This document shows positions 56,401-64,000 of a DNA stretch of 64,000 nucleotides, piece after piece (position 1 is the first letter of the stretch; every line of letters starts with the position of its first letter). The position numbers and the translations under genes are program-made. The DNA is from Rosa chinensis (lineage: Eukaryota > Streptophyta > Magnoliopsida > Rosales > Rosaceae): positions 11,035,001-11,099,000 of the forward strand of contig NC_037094.1 in NCBI RefSeq assembly GCF_002994745.2, given 5' to 3'. The notes below the pieces were generated by a model. The model had not been told where the DNA came from and ran no database searches. It saw nothing but the letters and a program-made list of their open reading frames with translations.

Positions 56401-57727
56401 AAGTGTTAGTTAGTACGATTTCATGGTTCAAGGGTGGAGTGAAGTTATTTTCGGGCGATTAATTATTCGAATTGCACATTTTAGGGGGGTTACAAAGTCG
56501 ACTTTTTATACGTACGGAATTTGAGGAAACTTCCTTCACGTAGGTTGTAGAACGCGTCGATACGAGTTCGTGGATATGCGGAACACAAGAATTGGAGTTC
56601 GTATGAAGAAGTTATTGCCTTTGGAAAAGTTTCCATTTTGGGTATATATACCTAGCTATTTTTGGAAATTTCCAATTTCCAAAAATAGCAGGGTTTCTAT
56701 TTCGGTGCAGTCGGCCTCTCTTTCTCTCTCCCCGAGCCCGAGTCGCCCCCTCCCCTTCGCCGGCCGATTTCTCCACCGTCCGGCCACCTTTTGCTTCGAT
56801 TCCAAAAGGAATCCTGCTCTCCGCAGTCCCCTCTACACGTATGTGGTGGTGATTCGTCGTGGGAAGCACCGTAGACGACGCTACATGGCCGAGAAGTTGC
56901 ACGACGGAGCTGCAAATCGCCTCAAATCGCTGGCCTTGGTTCTCCCAGCTCCGGCTACTATAGCTCCATTTCTTTGAGGGCGTTTCTAGCCCAGAGGAAG
57001 TAGAAGCTACATCCAAGAAGGCTTGTTGCGATTTGATCTGTGGAGCTCGAATTTTGAAGATTGGGAATCTAGGGTTCTTCGAATTTCTGAACTTGCGAGG
57101 TAAATTCCGGCCAAATGGCTTTGATTCTGACTTTGTGCTAGTTATGAATGTTTCAATTGGAGTTGAGATGAAGAACTTTCATGTTGGAAGTTTTGTCAAA
57201 TTTTGACTTTGGTTTGGTGGCGGTGCCGCCACTGTGGTGGTGGTTTCCGGCGGCTTCCAGCCACCTCTGGGGCAGTTTCTGCTCCTCAGTGCGATCTACT
57301 CGTCGATACGAGCATTTCGATATATAGTTTGTAATTTTTGGAAATCGTATGAGCATGTTATGAATTTTGTGTTTTGTATGGTATTGAGTGTGACCTTGAT
57401 GTGATTAGGTGATTGATGGAATTGCGTGAGCGGATTTTGGATGATTTTGTGCTTGTCTTGGTATTTGTGTGAAGACGCAGCTGGAGTTAGAGGTGAGTAA
57501 ATCTCACGGTGTTCGGTTGATAAATTAGTTATATTTAATTTAGTATATTTAATTGTTAGCATGCAAAATCATATTTATCAAAATAAATTATTTGTTTTTA
57601 AATATATGAACTTGATCGACAACGGTTCATGGGTATGTTAAAACAATGTTTTGATATAAAATGATTTTCGAGAGGAATAACTTATAAAATTATAGTTGGT
57701 ATTAGTAGTCATTACTGCGTGAATGAC

Positions 57728-57729
<2 letters not shown>

Positions 57730-57766
<37 letters not shown>
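57730..57766. repeat. (TA)n microsatellite in the nested solo LTR
   Basis: About 18 TA units sit at the same relative place as the (TA)n runs of the other solo LTR. Confidence 0.9.
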
Positions 57767-57769
<3 letters not shown>

Positions 57770-58007
57770 GAATCTATATATTGGATGGCGTGACGTTGTG
57801 ATATGAGTGAATTGTGATTTATTCAGAATATCGTTTTGAACTGTTGCTTATTGTGTTGAATGAGTAGTTGTGTTGTTGAGACGAGTTAAAAGTTAGAGTT
57901 GAGTGTGTTTGTCGTGTCGAGGATTGAGGCAAGTATTATCGTAAAGGTGAACCTTGGCCAAGGTGACACATTACGATTCAGTTAGAGCTCTAGTCTGTCT
58001 GCCAATG

Positions 58008-58195
58008 TACTTCTTGGGGAATAACTTTGAGTTATTGTGTGCCCTTGAGTACAACTTCTTGGGGAATAACCTGAGTTATTGTGTGCCCTTGAGTACAATC
58101 TACTTCTTGGGGAATAACTTGAGTTATTGTGTGCCTTTGAGTACAATATACTTCTTGGGGAATAACTTTGAGTTATTCTGTGCCCTTGGGTATAT
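58008..58195. repeat. Four tandem copies of a 46-49 bp unit
   Basis: Each unit reads CTTCTTGGGGAATAAC, then GAGTTATT(G/C)TGTGCC, then TTG(A/G)GTA. The array keeps one frame open across it, which explains the 98-residue frame at 57954-58250. Confidence 0.92.
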
Positions 58196-58257
58196 TTGTT
58201 TTAAAAGAGAGTGTCGGTGTTCTTTCTTTTATCATTCATGTGGGACTTGATTTCGAA

Positions 58258-58440
58258 TGAATTGTTTGTTTTTATGTAATCTCCTTAACTAAGTTTCTAT
58301 GCAGGGATTACCGCTTTTTGTATTGTTTGTTTTAATGTAAATTCTTGAACTAAGTTTCTATGCAGGGATTTATATGATTTATTTTGTTTGTTTTCATGTG
58401 ATCTCCTGAACTAAGTTTTTATGCAGGGATTACTGATTTT
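58258..58440. repeat. Three tandem copies of an approximately 60-bp unit
   Basis: Units contain TTGTTTGTTTT(A/C)ATGT, then GAACTAAGTTT(C/T)TATGC, then AGGGATT. This is a second array in the same LTR. Confidence 0.88.
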
Positions 58441-60631
58441 GCTTAATTCTTATTGTGGGTACAGTTGTGGGTTGTGATCTGTAGTGATTAGGAAATGAGT
58501 TGTGAGGTCATCGTTTTGACAATTGCTTTATGTTGAGGGGAAGTGAGTATGATTTCGTGGTTGTGCCGTTGAGGCAAAGGAATGGTGATCAGATAGATTG
58601 TGGGGACGTAAAATGTTTAAAATATTGGGAGTTATTTGTATAGTTGGAGATTGTGGGAAGTGAGATAAAATGAATTGAGAGACAGAGCATGTGGGTTTTA
58701 GTTGGGTTGAAATTATTGAGCATGATAAAGAATTATTTGAACTTGATGCTTTTGTTGAGATAATTGCTTATTGATGTTGTTAGACTGAGATAGTGAAAGC
58801 ATGTTTTGTGGAATTAAATGTTAATGCTTTAATTGTCTCACGAATTGAGGAATTATAAGCATGAGTGACGTGAGTCACTTTAATTGAGTTTACTCATACG
58901 GGCTGAAAATCTTACCGGGTTTGTTTTGTTCATTCCCGGTGCACTATTTCTATGGTGTAGGGGTTTTTGTGCAGGTTAGAATTTCGAGTGATCGTTATCG
59001 AAGCTGAGGTGGACTTTCCGTCACGTGGGTGTAGAAGGGCACTTATACTTGTAGTCTTCCGCTGTGTAGTGAATTGGTGAGTGTGTTTACATGTTGATTT
59101 TACATTCAGTTTAATTTGTAAGCTCAGCTGTTTAGTTGCTTATTTTAAACGAAAAATTTTCTATGTGTTTCCTTGTGTGTTTTCGCGTTTCGGATTTGAA
59201 TTACTGTATTCAAAATTCGGGGCGTGACAGTTAAGCTTCCTAAAGAGCAGAAAATTGTAGGGGCAAGATGGATTTACAAAATCAAGTTCAACTTTGATGG
59301 TTCAATTGAGCGACATAAGGCAAGGTTAGTTGCTCGTGGCTTCACTCAAACCTTTGGTGTTGATTATAAGGAGACCTTGGCTCCAGTTGCTAAAATGAAC
59401 ACAGTTCGAGTTTTGTTATCTGTTGTTGTGAATTGTGGATGGTCTCTATACCAAATAGATGTCAAGAATGCCTTTTTGCATGGGGATCTAGAAGAAGATG
59501 TGTATATGAGATTACCTCTTAGACATCCATGTGAAAGTGAAGCTGGAATGGTGTGCAAACTTCACAACACCTTGTATGGTTTAAAACAATCCCCATGGGC
59601 TTGGTATTCCAAACTGAGTTCGATTCTTCTTGCCTCAAGCTTTAAGCGAAGTCATGCAGACTCCTCCCTATTTATTCGAAATGGCAAGGCTGGCAAGTTG
59701 GTTGTTCTAGTGTATGTGGATGACTTAATCATCACTGGAGACAATATGGATGAGATTAAGTCTCTCAAGTTAGCCTTGCACAATACCTTTGCTATCAAAG
59801 ATCTTGGACCATTGAAGTACTTTCTTGGAATTGAAATGGATCACTCCTCAAATGGTATGTTCTTAAATCAACGCAAATATGTTGTTGATCTTCTTAATGA
59901 GGCAAAAATGAAGAATAGTAAGCCTGCACGCACTCCTCTTGGTAGGCTTAAAATAGATGTTGAAGGAGAACATCTCTCAGATATTTGTGTTTATCAACGC
60001 CTTGTGGGTAAGCTCATCTATCTCACCATTACAAGACCAGACCTCACTTATGCTGTGAGTTTGGTTAGTCAGTTCATGCACTCCCCTACCACTCATCATC
60101 TACAAATTGTCAAAAGGATTCTTCGCTACCTAAAGGGCACAGTTGATCAATGAATTTTTATGAAGAACAATGGTCACTTCAACCTTGTGGGCTACTCAAA
60201 CTCGGACTGGGCGGGAAATGCCATTGATCGAAAGTCTACAATTGGAAACTGTACTTTCATTGCTGTGGTTGCTCGTTCTAGCGCCGAAGTTGAGTATCGT
60301 GCAATGGCATCCACAGCTTGTGAACTCATATGGCTAAAGACATTGCTGGGTGACTTAGGCATTGTGGCTACGCCTATATCTCTACATTGTGATAACCAGG
60401 TTGCCATACATATTGCAGCCAATCCAGTCTTCCATGAACGCACCAAACATATTGAAGTTGATTGTCACTTTGTTCGAGATCAGGTTCAGTCTAAACTTAT
60501 TAAAACAGTGTACACACAATCATGTGATCAACTGGCAAACATTTTCACCAAGATTCTCACTTCCACTCAGTTTGAACGTTTGCTTTCCAAGCTTGGCTCA
60601 AGGAACTCCCTTGATCCAGCTTCAGGGAGAG

Positions 60632-60838
60632 TATTAGAAGATGCTGAATTATAGGGCCTACAGGTTATCTTTTGCCTCTCTCTTCCTAGTTTTAGGAGTT
60701 CCATGTTTTAAGGAGAACTTTAGGGGTCCTTGTTTTAAGGAGGACTTTATGCTACATGTTCCTTGTCTTCCACTATATGTAGTCCGTTTCTCATCCATGT
60801 TGAATAATCAATACAGAAATTACCATCATTTAATTTCA
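60632..60838 (+). repeat. 3' LTR of the copy-B copia element
   Basis: The LTR is 207 bp, begins TATTAGAAGATGCTG and ends TTTAATTTCA. From ATG 60641 it is open in frame with the LINE ORF1 relic beyond it, making a 269-codon chimeric frame to 61450. Confidence 0.9.
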
Positions 60839-61449
60839 TTAAAGGAGGATGCGGATGAGATAGTTGGAACAGTGGCGCAACCTTCAGCCCTAGCCATACT
60901 GCGTGATGAGGCCAGACCAAGTTCTTCAACAGCTAGGATTTTAGCAACTAGCCAAACCCTACTATTTCAGGTGCAGATTCCTAAAGGTATTCCAGATATT
61001 TGTCATCCTCAATCTGTGTTGGCAGGGTGTCGTGCAAGGAAGTCGGTGCATATTAGAGAGATTGAGGAACCACTGCACAATGTTGCACCCATCACTGGAC
61101 AGCTTCAACAGAGTGAGGGAGATGAAGTAATGATTTCTCCAAAAAAATTACGTCTAAGTTTAGCAGTTGGAAAAAAGAACTTGGATGCAATAACTATGGG
61201 TTTGTTGGAGGGGCCATCTGACAATGCTGAACAACCAAAGAGGAAGAGAGGCTGTCCGGTGGGCAGTGTCAATAAACTGCCGTATGGTATGGCAGGGAAA
61301 AGTAATAATGTGAAAAGTGATATAGAGTCAGGAAAGAAGAATGGAAGCAAGAGCCAGAAGACCAACCTAATGCTGAGGTTGTTGGCTGCTGAAGAATCTG
61401 GGAATGGTGATGGTTCCAACCCTAAGGGGAAGGAACTAGTGCTTTCTTA
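60839..61449 (+). pseudogene. LINE ORF1-like relic, copy B, second part
   Basis: This is the counterpart of 43083-43689. Here the C-terminal part is open throughout (SPKKLRLSLAVGKKNLDA, then KRGCPVGSVNK, ending KGKELVLS), whereas copy A has a stop before the AT-hook-like motif. Being joined to the LTR gives an accidental fused frame. Confidence 0.85.
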
Positions 61450-61607
61450 AATCCCTATGCTTTTAGACATTCTTGTTACAGGTCTTTTAAAGTTGGAGTA
61501 ATCTTTATGAGCTTTTCTAAGATGTTTCTAGTTGTAATTTGTACCACAGTTGAGTGTTGGCAGATTAGACTAGATGAGTGATTTTTCCTTAGGAGGAAGA
61601 CATAAAA

Positions 61608-61751
61608 ATGGACACCAAAATGGGTGATGGAATAGAGTCATATTTTAACTTCAAGGAGGAAGACATAGCCAAGTTCGAGCTTGATTCAGAGTTCCTCGAG
61701 TTGATTTCTCCAATTGGTAATGTCAAGCAAAATCCATTTGCACACCTTTAA
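61608..61751 (+). pseudogene. BAHD acyltransferase remnant (last 47 codons)
   Basis: The sequence matches residues 396-442 of the intact BAHD protein with only two residue changes (P to Q and R to H near the end). It still starts with an in-frame ATG. The promoter, HXXXD and DFGLG regions are all deleted. The junction just before it (AGGAGGAAGACATA) resembles a phrase from within the gene (45584-45597), hinting at repeat-mediated deletion. Confidence 0.92.
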
Positions 61752-62190
61752 ATCTGAGTTGAATCATCAATGATATTTCTTGTGTAGCAATTTGATCACA
61801 TATGCATTACTCTTGCCATATAATTCAGATGTATAAAATGTTACAATATCTGTGGCTTAATAAGATGAGATGCTATAGATCATTGAAATAGCGCCGAATA
61901 CAATTCAATCCCGTACATTTTGAAGTTCAGATTTATACTACAAGAGTACAAGACCCCAAATTGTTGTTTGGGGTTAAAAAGATATGGATGACAGAAGCAC
62001 ACTTCACAATTTGAAGATCAAATTGTACTACAAAGAGACATGATCGATTTACATGCCTAACAAGCAATCGTAAGTGACCAATCAGTAGAAACAAACTACT
62101 ATTTCAATATATACTTATGGATGCAAAAATCTAACTATCTTCTGAACTTTGTTTATTGGTATTGAATAATTTATGGTGGGAAGTCTGTGA
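61752..62190. other. 3' flank shared with copy A
   Basis: This stretch is nearly identical to 45677-46121. No gene was seen. Confidence 0.5.
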
Positions 62191-64000
62191 CTAGAGTGCA
62201 AAATTGAGAGAGTGAAAACTGAAATTGGCATTCTGCTTGTTATTAGCACCCACTTTTAAACCTCCACACTTGTGCTGGCATATTGATGCCACTGATTCTT
62301 TTATAGCTTCAGGTCCACAGACCAGGACACCAACATCAGATCCACCAGTCTCATTTGGAAATTTTGCAAAGATATCTGCTCAAATTTACCACATCTTAGA
62401 ACATATCCTGGACAACAAATTTGAGATAAAATGGAAAAAAACGAATATAATAAGCACCTTCAAAATTAGGCCTTCCTCCAAAATGGATTTCATGTTCCTC
62501 AAGAGCATCCCTTGCTTCTGTTGGACTTATTTCCAATGCTTTGCCTTTTTTTGGGAAAACTGGAGGGCTCTGTCGCTTTAGTCTTCTCCGTCTTATAATA
62601 AATGCTACAAAGATGATGCACATTAACACTGTGATGAAAGAACATATGATAAGCAGATCTGCAACCGAAGATGGAGCCTTTTCTTTGGTAGCATTTTTCT
62701 GGGAGGGAATGAAAATGTGGTTGAAAATGATGAGGAAGATGAGAAACAGGATAAAGGAAATTCCAGCTATGGCAGCCATCCAAAGTGGACTTTCAAGTCC
62801 AGTTACAGGATAAATTGAAGATTTGATGCCAAAGTTTATTGTCTGCACTCGAGAAGACTCATTTAGTAGTACTTCTCTTACTGTGACACCAGACTGCTCT
62901 TCTTGAGTCACATATACCTTCACTTTCAGATGGCACTTTTCAGCTGGCTGGTTGAAAATTAGAGGTGAAATTGAGTTCAGCAGACATATATCTTGGGCCT
63001 TCTTGACAGCAAATATAAGTTGCATCCTAGGTAGGAATTTGTATCGGCCGCTGTTTTGGGCTGCAACAAGTTCCTGTAAGACGCTCAGAAACGGGGTTAT
63101 ACCAATTCCTCCAGCAACAAGAAGTAGGCTGTCATACCTGCACAAGATTTCAAATTTATAACTGTGAACTATGTATTATGCCTATCCATGGTGTGTCATG
63201 AAAAGAGTGAAATATATTGGTGCACCTTAGGAATTCCATTGTGGCAGGTCCGTAAGGACCTTCTACTGCAACAGGTATGCATTTCATATGATCAGCATCT
63301 GACTTCTGCTCAGTTTGTATCAAATTCGAGAGAGAACTTGTCCAGGATCCTTCGGATTTAATCAGGATAGACATTGAGTTGGCATCAACACTAGAACTGG
63401 AAATAATGCTGAATGAGTGCCACTGATATTTAGATATACTTGGTACCTTCAGAAATAGGACACTTGTTGGGGTATACTTGAGTCCTGAAAAATCAGAGCC
63501 AAATTGTTTCAGATGAAAAATTAGAGCCAAATATGTACGTTATTACAGAATATAACTATGAAAACTTACCTGGATCTTTTGGTAGCATAAGCTCTATAGC
63601 TTTAGAAGGGAAGACTCTTGCTGATAGAATGCACGTTTGTGGTCTAGATTGTATGATCCTAAGTAACTTGTCTAGTCCAAACAGAAAAATTCCAGGGAAG
63701 ACGGTATAGAAGTGCCGGTCTCCGGCATGAAACAAGAACAACACTAGGAAAACCATGTATAGATGGTGTGTGTAGTAAAATATCTCAAATTTTTTTCTCC
63801 TTATTTGAGGCAGTGCTGTGATCCAAATTACTAACCCGGTAACTAGACTGATTTCCCCAGCAAGGTATATTCGCCCGGTATTCTGCCATTTCCACACCTG
63901 TTATTGAATGAATTACACCAAGAGATCAGTAATGTGCACAAAGTTTTATATTGAATAAAACCAATTGAAAAAGGACTAGTATTTTACCTCATCTTGAATA
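62191..64000 (-). CDS. Ferric reductase oxidase (FRO) copy B, 5' part outside the window
   Basis: Visible exons in gene order are 63988 to beyond 64000, 63570-63897, 63226-63484, 62458-63137 and 62191-62375. All have GT-AG borders and keep one frame. The second visible exon has membrane helices with heme-type histidines (YYTHHLYMVF, LFHAGD). The third has the FAD-binding HSFSIISSS and the GPYGP motif. The fourth has the NADPH-binding VAGGIGITPFLS and two more helices. The last has SDVGVLVCGPEAIKESVASI. FRO proteins pass electrons from NADPH across a membrane to reduce ferric or cupric ions. The phrases resemble FRO6/FRO7 more than FRO2 as I remember them. The start codon is not in the window. 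Confidence 0.93.

Larger units (their letters stand above)
56348..59229. mobile_element. 2.88-kb solo LTR nested in the copia element
   Basis: The element begins TGTAAGACCCCGGAAATTCG, ends GGGGCGTGACA, and has GTTAA on both sides (56343-56347 and 59230-59234). It belongs to the same family as 39261-42238. Shared phrases include GAGCTCTAGTCTGTCTGCCA, ACTCATACGGGCT and ACCGGGTTTGTT near the 3' side. It splits the copia reverse transcriptase reading frame. The frames at 56570-56977 and 57954-58250 are not supported as genes. Confidence 0.92.
53502..60654 (+). pseudogene. Copia gag-pol relic, split by a solo LTR
   Basis: Starting at ATG 53502, gag shows LLNEFNYLAWSRAITLALGG. It changes frame near 53770 and has a poorly kept knuckle (CTHCEHIGGTDIGHTRERC). 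Protease (DSGASDHM, about 54670), GAG-pre-integrase (LWHKRLAHPS) and integrase follow. The second integrase Asp is His (RSHNGTEY for the usual RSDNG), which would abolish activity. In-frame stops are near 54501, 55509 and 55902. The frame is cut at 56347 by the solo LTR and resumes at 59230 with reverse transcriptase (DVKNAFLHGDLEED, YVDDLIITG). A TGA at 60151 precedes RNase H (SNSDWAGN, LHCDNQVAIHIAANPVFHER). Confidence 0.9.
53173..60838 (+). mobile_element. Copia retrotransposon in copy B, decayed and interrupted
   Basis: LTRs are at 53173-53413 and 60632-60838, with a tRNA-iMet primer site TGGTATCAGAGC at 53417-53428 and a purine tract ending at 60631 (CAGGGAGAG). Without the inserted solo LTR and one copy of its target repeat the element is about 4.8 kb. 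Its integration is proven by copy A, where the host sequence (GTTGGAGGAGGATG) is uninterrupted at about 43080. A clean 5-bp duplication is not seen: GAGGA on the left faces AAGGA on the right after three unexplained bases. The LTR begins TATT, not TG. Several stops make it inactive. Confidence 0.9.
50525..63446. repeat. Segmental duplication, copy B
   Basis: This segment is collinear with copy A (38200-47384). It is expanded by a fold-back MITE pair and a copia insertion (itself split by a solo LTR) and shortened by deletion of most of the BAHD gene. Past 63446 the ferric reductase continues without a partner in copy A. Confidence 0.92.

Noticed and set aside
57954..58250. 98-codon plus-strand frame with repeated FLGNN phrases
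   Set aside because: It is produced by the four-unit tandem array in the LTR. It is not a repeat protein.

Overview
This window is nuclear DNA of a flowering plant. The genes have GT-AG introns. They encode plant-type families: an L-type lectin receptor kinase, a BAHD acyltransferase, a ferric reductase oxidase, an F-box/LRR/FBD protein, a PB1 protein and a B3 protein. Most of the rest is plant transposable elements. A eudicot is likely. The BAHD protein resembles the strawberry alcohol-acyltransferase type, so Rosaceae is possible, but the window does not prove it.

Layout. 1-10 kb is gene-poor: unassigned exon-like pieces, a copia 3' end with its LTR, a long-TIR MITE and a SINE. 10.8-11.6 kb holds a two-exon PB1 gene (minus). 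12.27-19.45 kb is a complete, apparently young copia retrotransposon (minus). Its two 217-bp LTRs look identical, it has a 5-bp target duplication, and gag and pol are open. 20.2-23.4 kb holds a Tourist-like MITE, an ORF1-only LINE derivative with 16-bp target duplications, and a LINE tail. 24.2-25.1 kb is an old tandem duplication. 25.9-29.0 kb holds the lectin receptor kinase (plus) and the B3 gene (minus). 29.5-31.3 kb is a broken inverted copy of the F-box gene found intact at 47.9-50.2 kb. 31.6-35.9 kb is a decayed L1-type LINE.

38.2-64 kb is built on a direct segmental duplication. Copy A (about 38.2-47.4 kb) carries a LINE ORF1 relic, an intact BAHD gene and a truncated, frameshifted ferric reductase. 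Copy B (about 50.5-63.4 kb) carries the same LINE relic, only the last 47 codons of the BAHD gene, and a ferric reductase with all visible exons open that runs off the right edge. Later insertions differ between copies. A has a 2.98-kb solo LTR whose empty site survives in B. B has a fold-back MITE pair and a copia element, and that copia element is itself split by a 2.88-kb solo LTR of the same family as the one in A.

No operon-like or defence-like system was found. The points most worth checking are the reciprocal gene loss in the duplication, the datable nesting of insertions, the young copia element with an unusual primer-binding site and antisense-open repeat leader, and the ORF1-only LINE derivative.
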